In this document: piece after piece, positions 23,012 through 32,900 of the stretch
How the letters are laid out: each line of letters opens with the position of its first letter
Numbering within the stretch: the first letter of the stretch is position 1
DNA from: Gonatopus flavifemur
Taxonomy: Eukaryota; Arthropoda; Insecta; Hymenoptera; Dryinidae
Length of the DNA: 64,000 nt
Reading direction: 5' to 3'
NCBI GenBank assembly: GCA_018340375.1
Contig: JAFFJZ010000053.1
Span: 806,001 to 870,000 of the forward strand
Position numbers and translations under genes: made by a program
The notes under the pieces: generated by a model
Seen by the model: the letters and a program-made list of their open reading frames with translations, nothing else
Database searches by the model: none
What the model was told of the DNA's origin: nothing

Positions 23012-23267
23012 TCAGATAGCACACAAGAATCCGAAATGAATTCTGAAAAAAAACTCTTCAAAAACTCTGTTAGAATGCAACGAGTTTTCAAAGAGTATCA
23101 AAAAGAATTCGATCCGTCAGACGTTTGCAAGTTCTTTGAAATTCTCAAAGAAGTCCCATCGGATTTTGTGGGACCTCACTTGTGGGAACTTAATGAATCG
23201 TATTCTAAGAGAGTTTTTAGAGAGTTCTTTGTTCACAATTCGTTTGGGGTTCTTGTATGCTATCTGG
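23012..23267. mobile_element. MITE with CAGATAGCAC termini
   Basis: About 256 bp with ends CAGATAGCACACAAGAATCC and its near complement GGGTTCTTGTATGCTATCTG. It is a relative of the element at 58972-59187. Its right end lies within the target-site duplication of RTE copy 1. Confidence 0.8.
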
Positions 23268-23296
23268 ATATCATCATCATCATGGAGTAATCAGTC

Positions 23297-26200
23297 TTAT
23301 GACTGGTTTGATGAAATCCTCCAACTCTGCCTATTATCTGCTAACCGTTCAATTTCTGCATATCTACGACAACCAGTGTTGCGATATTCCCCTATGTGGG
23401 AAATCGCAGCTCAGTCACGTGACTAGGTTCCGTACTAACACACGCGAGCATTCTTGTAGGTGAGCGGTTCACCGATAAGAGTGCTCACATGTGTTGGTGC
23501 AAAATGTATTCACGTGACCAAGCTGCGATTTCCCACATTGGGGAATATCGCAACACTGACGACAACCCTTATCTTGTATAATTTACTTCATATAACTTAA
23601 TCTAGGTCTACCGCTTCGAGTTTTACCATTCATTTTCCCTTCCAATATTGTTTTCAATAAGCTATCATGCTTCAAGGTGTGTCCTATCAGATTACTTCTT
23701 CTTTTCACGATCTGTCTCAAAAAACTCCTCTTTTCATTTACCTTCTCAAGTACTTCTTCATTTCTCACTCTCTCTATCCACTTTACTCTAAGCATCCTTC
23801 TATAACACCACATTTCGAAAGCTTCCAGCCTTTGTGGGCCCGTTTTTCCAATTGTCCAAGTTTCGCAACCATATAATGCTGTGCTCCAAACGTAACTCTT
23901 CAAGAATTTCTTCCTAACTGCTAAGCTGATATTCTTCGAACACAGGAACTGTTTCTTTTGGTGGAAAGCCTGTTTCCCTTGTGCTATTCTTGCTCTTATT
24001 CTCACTTTCACCGTTTTCTGTAATTATGCTCCCTAGATATTTAAATTCTTTGACTCGCTGAATTGTCTCTGCATCTATTTGGATTTTCGTTCTCCTTGGT
24101 GTTTTCGCTGTGGCACAAATCATGAATTTTGTTTTGTCCTTATTTATATTCATACAATAGTTTCCTAGTAATATTCTTTTCATCGTGTTGAGAGTATTTT
24201 CTAACTCAGCACCACTCGTAGCTAATAAAGCTATGTCATCCGCAAATCTCAGCACGCTTACATTTTCACCTTGAATCTGTAATTTCAATTGCACTTGCTC
24301 CCTCACTTCGTTCATCGCTTCCTCTATATACAAATTGAAAATCATTGGCGATAGTGAGCATCCTTGTCTCACCCCTCTTTTAATTTGTGCTTCTCCTTTT
24401 TGACCCTCTATTTCTATTATTGCGGTCTGATTCCTACATAATTCATATATTATTCTCCTATCGTTCAAATTAATCCCTACCTTTTTCAAAATCATGAACA
24501 TTTTCTCCCAATCAACATTATCGAATGCTTTTTGTATATGTACAAAACCTATGTACACAGATTTCTTCAGCGCTATCCTTTTCTCTATTACTGCCCTAAG
24601 TGCTAAAATTGCTTCTCGCGTTCCCCTATTTTTTCCAAAACCAAATTGATCTTCTGCCAATCTACTCTCTATTTTATCTTCCATCCTCCTGTATATAATT
24701 TTGGTCAGTATTTTTGAAGCTGTGAAGTTAAACTGATCGTTCTGTAGTGCTCGCATTTGTCTGCCCCTTATTTTTTCGGGATAGCGACAATTTTATTCTT
24801 TTGGAAATCTTCCGGTACTTCTCCTTCTTCGTACATATCTCTAATCAATCGAAACAGTGCGTCACGAGTTCCTTCACTGAAGGCTTTTATTAGGTCCGCA
24901 CTTATCCCATCTATTCCTGGTGCCTCATTATTTTTCAATTCTTTTAAAGCCCTATCGAATTCTGATCTCAAAATTGAATCTCCCAATTCTTCTTCATCGA
25001 CATCTTCCTCCCTCTCTAAAAATCCTATATGATCGCTTCCTTTATGAAGATCTTCTGAATGATTGATCCATTGTTCTATTTTTTCCTCCGTTCTTATCAA
25101 TTGTCTCCCTAGTGAATTTTTAATTTTACTGCTTCTAGATTTCATTTGCCCAAAACATCTCTTAACAATCCTATATGCCTCATCTGTTTTCCCTAAATGT
25201 AATTTTACTTCTATATCCTGACATTTCTCCTCTAACCATTGTTCTTTCGCTTTCCTTGATTCTCTTATTATTTTATTCCTCAGTGCCTTGTATGTCTGCT
25301 GGTCATGTTCGCTACTCTTATTCTTGTATTTCCTCCTCTCATTAATCAAAGCGAGAATTTCTTCTGTTATCCACGATTTTTTAGGTTCTACTCCATCGTT
25401 CTTCAAAATTTCATCCGCAAATTGTTCCATATTCCTCTTTATATTTGTCCATCTACTCTCTATTTCCAAGTCTTTCTCTTGTGGATCCCCCAATTTTTCG
25501 TCCAATATCACTTTGTATGCCTCCTGTGTTTGTTCTTGTTTGAGATTCTTCAAATTCCATCTTTTTTGCATTTTCCTTTTCTTCTTCAGAGCTGTGGATT
25601 TCAGAGAACATTTCATAAGCAACATATTGTGATCACTATCTATATCCGCGCCTGGATAAGTTTTACAGCTTTTCACTTGATTCCTAAATCTTTGTTTCAC
25701 CAATATGTAATCAATTTGGTATCTTGCTGTATCTCCTGGCATTCTCCGAGTATAGATCCTTCTTGGATGATTTTTAAATAATGTGTCGGTAATGACCATT
25801 TTATGGCTTTCACAGAATTTGATTAAACGTTGTCCTCTTTCATTTCTTTTTCCTAACGCAACATCTCCTGTTATGTTGCCCTCTTTTCCTTGCCCTACTA
25901 CCGCATTCCAGTCACCTATGATCATTAAATTTTCTTCTCCCTTTACATATTCTATCACTCCTTCTATTTCATCGTGAGTTTTTTCGATATCTTCCTCTGA
26001 GTACGCAGATGTGGGCATGTATACTTGAACTATAACAGTGTCTACCGGTTTTGTTCTGACTCTGACCATCATTACGCGTTCGCTATGTTGCAAATAATTT
26101 TCTATCCTATTCCCCACCCTTTTATGCATTATAATTCCCACACCTGCTTGACCATTCTTTGATCCTGTATGAATGATTCTATAATCCCCACTCCAGGAAT

Positions 26201-26467
26201 CCCCTTCTTGCGGCCATCTCATTCCGCTAATTCCCATTACATCGATACGTAACCTATCCATTTCTAATTTCAAATTTTCTAGCTTTCCTGTTTGTCTCAG
26301 TGATCTAACATTCCACGCTCCGACTCGAAGAATGTTCTCTTTCTTCCCTATCTTCTTTGGTTTTCTATCTTGTTCAATGAAGCTCTCTCGAGCAGCCTCC
26401 ACCCGGAGATCCGAACGGGAGGCTATTTTACCTCCGGATTATTTTACTCGAGAGAACGCCATCATAT
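23297..26467 (-). pseudogene. RTE endonuclease-reverse transcriptase, decayed copy 1
   Basis: Encodes an N-terminal APE-type endonuclease (GAWNVRSLRQTGKLEN, GISGMRWPQEGD, IGDWNAVVG, SDHNMLL) and a reverse transcriptase (GFGKNRGTREA, QGCSLSP, FADDIALLA). Proteins of this family are often labelled craniofacial development protein 2-like. Defects seen by comparison with copy 2 or by frame: TAT to TAA near 26437, a TAA at 24768-24770, a one-base deletion near 24714 (CACAGCTTC versus CACATGCTTC), a frameshift near 24000, a TAA at 23583-23585, and the MITE at 23374. Spanning the MITE, the C-terminus runs to a stop at 23297. Confidence 0.88.
23374..23559. mobile_element. hAT-type MITE inside RTE copy 1, TSD ACGACAAC
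   Basis: 186 bp with ends CAGTGTTGCGATATTCCCC and GGGGAATATCGCAACACTG, and long inner arms that include GTGGGAAATCGCAGCT and GTCACGTGA. A perfect 8-bp duplication ACGACAAC lies at 23366-23373 and 23560-23567. It is younger than the RTE copy it interrupts. A decayed relative lies near 54290-54475. Confidence 0.93.
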
Positions 26468-26955
26468 CGTTGTCGCTTTTTTTCCAATGAATTGAAATTT
26501 CAAAATTCTAGGTTTGGAAAAAGATTTCATTCCCTCGGGAATATTAAAAGATGTCAAGGAAGGTAGTTTCCCCTTGCTTTCCCTCCGATTTCGCCGATGT
26601 TCCTGGCGTTGGGATGATTTAGTTTCTCTCAGTTTGTACTCTCCCCCTCGAGTAGTTTATTCCACCCGAAAAAGAGACCCAAATCTGAGATACTTATCCT
26701 TCCCACCATGTGAAGGAAGCTGATACTGCCAAGGATGGATAAAAAGGATATCAAGGACAGGTATCAAGAATATCCCCCTGGAAGACCCGCAATCATCCCA
26801 CGGGGAGGCTATCTGGATGGTCACTTGAAAACTTCTTAAAATCATTTATTTGCACAATGCATAGTACTAATTGTTTAAAAAACTTACATCATTAATTGTT
26901 TGAAAAATCTCTTCATCAACTTGCGCATTATACATGTCTTCTGAATTGAACGTTC

Positions 26956-29060
26956 TCAACATTTTTTTCCTGGCATAAATTCTACGCATCCTTTTTCAAG
27001 TTCTAATCTTATTCTGAGAATCACTTCTGCTGTTATGATTGCCAGTCTATTTCTCAGTTTGTCTTTAATGATGTTCATCATAGAAAATGTTCGCTCAACA
27101 CTAGCATTGGGAAATGGCAAACTTAATAAAGACAGAGCAAGTTTGGAAATATGTTCAAATCTCTTGGAACCAGAAGCACACACAATTTGATTTACTGCTA
27201 CCCAAGATTCTTCAGTCGTATTGCATTCGTTCTTAAGTTTGCATAAACTATTCCATTCTTCAACCGTGCTATCAATGTCTCCATGAATGGGTTTTATATA
27301 ATGCTATGAGATCTGTGATATCTTGTTTATGAAAATCATTAAAAGATGTTGGAGAAAACGAACTCATTTGTTCCAAAACATTTAAATTTTTGGGTAATCT
27401 TGTTTTCAATTGTTTACATAGTTCAATTAAAAACAATAAACACCTTCTTTTATAACAGTTATATTTTCTTCAGAAAACTTCTGACTTTCAGTATTGAATG
27501 TATAACCAAAATGAATACAATTTGATGGCATCAAATATTTTTCAAAATCAAACGATGATATATTTCGTTTGGTCACTTTTTCAAGCTGTTGTGGAATTAC
27601 GATTTTTTGTAACAAGGAAAAAAATAATTCATTCAGCTCTTGGAAGAGTTTCAAACAATCTACTGTTTCTGATTGAAAAAGTTTATTAGCTGCTTTTACC
27701 TTTTTCAAAGATGTGGATAAGAATATGAAATAGAGCTTATTTTGATCATCTTTCAACATAAGATATAACTGATCCGCTATATGACATCTTTCTTTGTCTT
27801 TAGCACATTGGAAATGCAATTTCAATGCGTCCCATTGATCGAGAATCTCATCAATTGGTTTGGATCTAGCTAACCAACGTATGCCCGATAATTTGCTTAT
27901 TTTATGTGGTTCATCATTATCATTAATTAATTGGTAAATATTCCTGTAATCCTTTTGCCGTTTTGTACTCGAAGAAAACCAATTATGACATTCTTCAATC
28001 ATGAAATCAAGATGTTTTGGCAAAACTCGAAACGCATATTCAGCAGCTAGGTGAAGAGAATGGCACACACATTTCATAACAACTAGATGTGGGATTACAG
28101 CTTTTAATTGGATGAGAAAGAATTATGTTCACCGATTATGACATTCGCTCCATCAACACCTATACCTAAAAGATTTTCAATTCTCAACCCATCCAAGTTC
28201 AATAAATTCACGAATGCTTGATATAAACTTTCAGCATCAGATGCTTCCAGTTCAACTAACCTATAAAGCATTAGTACATATCTGTTGGGATCGTTGACTG
28301 AAATAGCGTACCATGATGCATACAACTGTTTTTGTATCTATACAGGTGCTTTCATCGATAACCATTGAGTAATATGAGTCACCAATATCTTCGATCAACT
28401 CTTGCAACATGCAAGGCGCTATCACATTTAATATTGAAGCTGTGCATTTCGTTCTATGCAGTTTAATATCTTTCAACATGTCAGATTTTTCATCTAGACT
28501 TTTAATCATCACCCCCAAATGGTCAGCTGAATTTATGGAACAGTGCTCAGCGATATATGCTGCGATTTTCAATTCATTGATTTTTCGTTTCTCATTAATG
28601 GTTGGTTTCACAAACGATGCGATTTTTGGGGTTAAATTCACTGCCTTATCAAGGTTGACCGCAAGTAAATGTTTTTTGGTTCCGCGATGAATACAAAGAC
28701 TCTTCTTATGAGGTTTCAAATCTGTACCACATATTTTACAGTAAGCCATCCCAGGTATTTTTTCGGATTGACACAGCCACCCTATGAAAAATTCCACATT
28801 GGAAATGCTTCGTCGATAGATAATTTTTCATCAAATAATATTACCTTTGAAATATTCATCGAGCTCCCACTCTTTTCTATATTTTTGTGCGTATGCTGGT
28901 TTTCGCTTTGTTTTTGTATCAAGATTCTCTGGAGAAGTTTCTGGCGACGATGCATTTCGTTTCTGGAAACAATCACAATGATATACACAGTTTTTTCAAA
29001 TGAATAATATGGAAACGTCAATAACATTACACAATAATATACTTTTCCGCGAGCACTCAT
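26956..29060 (-). pseudogene. hAT transposase gene with introns, decayed
   Basis: Exon 1 is 29060-29043 (MSARGK), exon 2 is 28962-28845, and exon 3 starts at 28781; the GTATAT/CCAG and GTAATA/ATAG borders join in phase. Exon 2 has basic KRKPAYAQKYRKEWELDEYF. Exon 3 has a BED-like zinc finger (CKICG...H...H), then VIDEST, an expected catalytic Asp. Frameshifts near 28285 and 28110 separate it from GIGVDGAN and CHSLHLAAEYA. The C-terminal dimerisation domain (LLSLPFPNASVERTFSMM) is at 27183-26956 after a further broken stretch. It resembles the insect group labelled zinc finger protein 862-like. TIRs were not identified; the 3' side abuts the RTE insertion. Confidence 0.85.
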
Positions 29061-29210
29061 TTCGATAGCAGGTCATTTTAAACGACTGATATCAAATAAT
29101 CAACTGCATCTTAACCAATCTAACAAAACAAGTGAAGGTGGGTACCAACCTAAACAAAATAACTTGACCCAAATGAAGACACCAGACTCGTATCACGTAA
29201 ACCAAATAGC
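29061..29210. other. 5' flank of the hAT gene
   Basis: Short AT-rich region with no ORF; it may hold the hAT promoter and 5' terminal repeat. Confidence 0.35.
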
Positions 29211-29328
29211 TGTGATTTCATGGGGCGTCGAGCATCAAGCGTCAACATTAGAACGAAAGAGAGGTCACACAGTTCTTCTCTTTCCTTCTAATGTTGACGC
29301 TTGATGCTCGACGCCCCATGAAATCACA
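29211..29328. mobile_element. Near-perfect 118-bp hairpin MITE
   Basis: Arms of 52 bases starting TGTGATTTCATGGGGCGTCG, with a single mismatch between arms (TTAGAACG versus TTAGAAGG) and a 14-base loop. No clear target-site duplication. The perfection suggests a young copy; transcripts would form a pre-miRNA-like stem. Confidence 0.9.
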
Positions 29329-29477
29329 TCTAATGAGAACGTAGTACTTTATAACACAACCAGATGGCATGGGCTAGGATATTTATCCAGTTCACGTTCC
29401 GAAAGTTCAATATATCAAATATTCCGGACCCAATGGCATTACTTGAGGACTAAACACATAAATGAATAAGCATTTGA

Positions 29478-29540
29478 CATAAGCATAAGTGGGATGCGCA
29501 GAACCTAAAAATAGGTTCTGCGCATTTCCTTATGCTTATG
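29478..29540. repeat. 63-bp hairpin
   Basis: CATAAGCATAAG...ATGCGCAGAACCTA faces TAGGTTCTGCGCAT...CTTATGCTTATG around AAAA. It may be the core of another short foldback element. Confidence 0.75.
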
Positions 29541-30012
29541 CTTATGTTATTTTGCGTCTTAGTGCAATCGTGTGCTTACTCCTTTATATTTTATGGATTA
29601 CAACAGACGAACCGATTATAATTTTTCGGGACAACGCCGTGTAAGGATATACCCCGTCGGGATATGAAATTTCCGAGCAATCGTTGGTCGGGATGACTGA
29701 AATTCGGTGCAAAACAGGCCTACTGAAACAGCTGTATCTCCAAGGCATTGCCCTTTTACCTTGAAAAATCAGCGCAGCTTTTCCCAATTCATCAGAAAGA
29801 CAGAGAAAACTGGTACTCCTGAAAACGAATGCAAGGTTTTGGAACGTGAGCCCAGTATTGTTTCATTTATCGATTTCCCTGAAAATTTCCCTAAACCAAA
29901 AAATTCTCCCTAGGAAAAAAGCCTAAAATAATTTCCTCCCTGGATGTCTCTCTAAACGCACGAAATTTCCCTAAATCTGGGGAAAAAATCCCCAATCTGG
30001 CGACACTGCTGT
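29541..30012. other. No gene; possible hAT-MITE end at about 30009
   Basis: AATCTGGCGACACTG at about 29993-30007 looks like the right end of an hAT-type MITE (CAGTGTCGCCAGATT inward), but no matching left end was found. Confidence 0.35.
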
Positions 30013-30212
30013 CAGTGATGCGAGATTCGAGACCGTTCTTACTCACCCCATTGACAGCTTCCCTTTTCTCCCACCATGGGGAATACGTCGGGTGAGCGAC
30101 AGAGAAAGAGTGACTATCACTCTCTCGCTCACTCGACGTATTCCGCATGGTGGGAGAAAGGGGAAGCGGGTCGATGGAGAGGGCAATAGCGGTCTCGAAT
30201 CTGGCATCACTG
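30013..30212. mobile_element. MITE with CAGTGATGC ends
   Basis: 200 bp. Ends CAGTGATGCGAGATTCGAGA and TCTCGAATCTGGCATCACTG, with inner arms around CTCCCACCATGGGGAATACG and CGTATTCCGCATGGTGGGAG. The flanks do not match, so its duplication is lost or the ends are imprecise. Confidence 0.85.
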
Positions 30213-30221
30213 GTCTCCCAT

Positions 30222-30329
30222 CAGTGTTTCCACAAAGGGATTTCTCTCTTCATTTGATTGGGCTATCTAATTAATGCAAGGTCGTGATTGGTCAATTCTC
30301 TTAGAAAGAGCGATCATGTGGAAACACTG
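30222..30329. mobile_element. hAT-type MITE, TSD TCTCCCAT
   Basis: 108 bp with ends CAGTGTTTCCACA and TGTGGAAACACTG. A perfect 8-bp duplication TCTCCCAT lies at 30214-30221 and 30330-30337. Confidence 0.93.
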
Positions 30330-30338
30330 TCTCCCATC

Positions 30339-30564
30339 CTTAGAGCATATACTACTGGAGCGAGCGAAGGCTACGGAGAAGTGTGGTTAGTTTGAATTGA
30401 AGATAGAATGAGAGTTCCGACTTTTAGGCAGTGCTATCTTTGTTTAAATCTCATTGAATGAAAAGAGAGACAACTGCTCAGAAGTCGGATCTCTCTTTCT
30501 CTCAATTTAACCACACCTATTTCTATTGAAATGCAATGCTCGCTCCAGTAGTATATGCTCTAAG
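30339..30564. mobile_element. MITE with CTTAGAGCATATACTACTGG ends
   Basis: About 226 bp with inverted ends of about 26 bases (CTTAGAGCATATACTACTGG and complement CCAGTAGTATATGCTCTAAG). Both flanks carry CTCCCAT, which may be its duplication. Confidence 0.85.
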
Positions 30565-30701
30565 CTCCCATGCAACCAGATTGTCCGGAACGGAATAAAC
30601 CTCATTGGTAAAATACTAGTCTTATTTGAATATAACTATAACAACACTAGGGATCCACCAATTGTGAGCGTTCCGTTCCGGACAATCCGGCTGCATGGGA
30701 G
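30565..30701. mobile_element. MITE with CTCCCATGCA ends
   Basis: 137 bp with inverted arms CTCCCATGCAACCAGATTGT...CCGGAACGGA and the near complement ending GGCTGCATGGGAG. Its last 8 bases serve as the left duplication of the next element. Confidence 0.85.
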
Positions 30702-30863
30702 CAGGGTATCCAAGCAATAATGGGAGCTGGACTTTGCCGAACGAGCGCGCCTGTGTGCACACGGATACTAAATCATATTTGTGTTAGTGAGAACATCAGT
30801 GCCCTCTGACGCAAGGGCGCTCGTTCGGCAAATTCAAGCTCCCTATAATACTTGGGTACCCTG
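30702..30863. mobile_element. hAT-type MITE, TSD CATGGGAG
   Basis: 162 bp with ends CAGGGTATCCAAG and CTTGGGTACCCTG, and arms that continue through TTTGCCGAACGAGCGC. A perfect 8-bp duplication CATGGGAG lies at 30694-30701 and 30864-30871. A partial relative (CAGGGTACCCAAGGTATAAT) occurs near 60856. Confidence 0.93.
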
Positions 30864-30996
30864 CATGGGAGGCCAGCCTCAGTGTGGTCAGTGTGTGGTG
30901 TGGAAAGCATATGACCTTTCCACACTAGGAGAAAAAGACGAGTGATGCGCTGCTGGTCAAAGAGTACATCACTGACACTAAGGCTGGCCTCCCATG
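30864..30996. mobile_element. MITE with CATGGGAGGCCAGCCT ends
   Basis: 133 bp with ends CATGGGAGGCCAGCCT and AGGCTGGCCTCCCATG. Before the 30702 element inserted, it directly abutted the 30565 element. Confidence 0.8.
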
Positions 30997-31000
30997 GACC

Positions 31001-31140
31001 GGAATTTGTTCCGGCGGAATGAAAATTGAGCCAATGCACAATTTTGTATAGATTTCTGATAGAACGCTCTAAAAGAAATTGTGAAAGCGATTGGTCTAAA
31101 GTCATTCCGCCTGATAAACTGAAATCGTGGTATGGTTTTT
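31001..31140. mobile_element. Decayed MITE with GGCGGAATGA arms
   Basis: TTGTTCCGGCGGAATGA on the left faces TCATTCCGCCTGATAAACTG on the right, with inner GAGCCAATG and GATTGGTC. The left end begins CCCATGGACCGG, similar to the 30565 family. Boundaries are approximate. Confidence 0.5.
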
Positions 31141-31819
31141 GGACTAGCGACATCACGCAGCAATGATACCAACTAACAAATAAATATTTGATGATTGCTC
31201 AGATCGAACGGAATTTCTGAAATCCAATGGGATTTACCAATCATTGTGTGCATGAGTTCTTGAAATTTCTTAGGAAAATCTATCTCATTTTTACCGAACT
31301 GCTTCATTTTATTTCAAGTTAGTGGAGACGAATGAGGTGTTTCGAGAATAAGGTGAATTTTTCTAAGGAATCCGTGAAGAATAATTTGTATGAAGAATAA
31401 AAAACCTCACATCCCACCACATAAATCTAGTTTTGAGTACAATGTTATGGTACAAAATTTATACTTACGCGTCTCTAATTCAAGGAAATATAACTGCAAA
31501 CTTGTTCGTAATACTATAGAAACCACGTAATGAGATAGATGATTGATATAGACATATTTTAAATCACACTGTAAAAAGTATGTGCAGTGTTTTTTTTAGT
31601 GGTGCACTCCATCCCCTGATCATGAGGAAATTGTTTTTTCATCAAAAAGTGAAGAATTTCTTGTCAATTTTGAGAAATTATTCCGCTTTTTGGGTGTTGA
31701 GTGCTCGAGAAAGTGAGAGAAGACTCCACCAAATCATGAGGAAAAGTCTTTTTCGTGAAGGATTTTTGCTGCCACCATTTTGTGGAGACAAACTTCACGA
31801 TCATTTTTATAGAGTGTAC
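31141..31819. other. AT-rich stretch, no gene seen
   Basis: No credible ORF. CACTGTAAAAAGTATG near 31568 resembles a CACTA-type terminus, but no partner was found. Confidence 0.4.
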
Positions 31820-31924
31820 CCAAGTAGCAACCAAACGTCGTATACATACCATGAATTTTCATAGTGTATCTAGATATACTATGAACGTGCATAGTATATA
31901 TACAACATTCTGATGCTACTAGGG
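31820..31924. mobile_element. MITE with CCCAAGTAGCA ends, TSD TA
   Basis: 105 bp with ends CCCAAGTAGCA and TGCTACTAGGG. Flanked by TA on both sides. The centre holds ACTATGAACGTGCATAGT. It is one of three copies (also at 42528 and 49963). Confidence 0.85.
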
Positions 31925-31971
31925 TAGATATAGAGTGTGAGTGTTCAGATGTTTCCAAAAATACTTGCATA

Positions 31972-32112
31972 CACTGAAAAAAAATTTATTACATCCAAAT
32001 AAATGTTTACTTGTCCTCTTCCAAAGAAATAGTTTGTTGATTCTAATGAATATTTCTTTGGAAGAGGACAAGTAAACATTTATTTGGCTGGAATAAATTT
32101 TTTTTTTTCAGT
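31972..32112. mobile_element. Hairpin MITE with ACTGAAAAAAAA ends
   Basis: About 141 bp with arms of about 60 bases (TTTACTTGTCCTCTTCCAAA and complement), nearly perfect, around a 19-base loop. The ACTGAAAAAA ends recall CACTA-type termini. Confidence 0.85.
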
Positions 32113-32900
32113 TTATAATTTCATCAAATGAATGTATTAAACGTCTCTTATAATTGATGAATCAAAATTCACATACAATATGAGATTATTTTTTCGAAAT
32201 TGAGGAATGTTTGAATTTACAGAACATTTTTCGTTATTCGATTTCTGAGTTAGGAAAAAGCAATTCATTCAAGAAGTTCCCTCACAAGAGTATGTGGTAG
32301 CATATAGAAGTAGTATGTGGATATATATGGTTCATTAAAATATTGTTCTCACCTCACTCATATGCTTACACCAAATTTTTTTCTCATATTCCATTGAAAC
32401 AAGAAATTACTGTTTCACTACGTTACCCTGGTGCTCAATGTACACCACCCTTAAAGTTTTACCTCATTGTCGAATGGAAGTATAACTCAGATTAAACACA
32501 AAGGCGAATTTTTGAATCTTCCTCAAACTTACAACATTTCTTTTTTGTTAACAAATCAAATATTGAATTACATAAAAGTCATTCCAAAGAAAGTTTACAT
32601 CCAACTTGTTCCAATTTGTTCAACTCTTTGACCTTCATCAAAAAATCTCTAATTGATATTTTTGAATCATTCATCAAAAATTCTGAATCATTTTGAAGGG
32701 ATTTAGAACTCATCTAAAAAAAAACTTTGAATCTTTCTTTGTAATTCATTTAAAATCCTGTAAACATGACTGCAGGCATTTTAAAAAGCCAGTGATGGTT
32801 CTTCACCAGCATTGAAGTTCGCCCATTGAACCCCCAATGAGCATTGTTTGTAGGGAGTCATTTTGAATACATTCAATTATCCGTGCTCTTTAATTTTCAG
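32113..32900. other. AT-rich stretch, no gene seen
   Basis: Upstream of the CACTA-like relic. An ATTTTCAG acceptor at 32893-32900 probably borders its first recognisable exon; earlier exons were not found. Confidence 0.4.

Larger units (their letters stand above)
23270..26808 (-). mobile_element. RTE-clade non-LTR retrotransposon, copy 1, full length
   Basis: Minus-strand element flanked by a perfect 10-bp duplication CTATCTGGAT (23260-23269 and 26809-26818). The 5' end (minus strand, CCTCCCCG...) is the same as in copy 2, so it is a true 5' end. The 3' end is a short GAT repeat, as is usual for RTE elements, with no poly(A). It contains a 186-bp hAT MITE near its 3' end. Confidence 0.9.

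Noticed and set aside
24757..25977. Plus-strand ORFs of 64-158 residues
   Set aside because: They lie opposite the RTE coding strand, are rich in Ser, Phe and Leu, and have no domain.
30773..31172. Minus-strand ORFs of 127 and 64 residues
   Set aside because: They run across several MITE boundaries, so they are chance frames.
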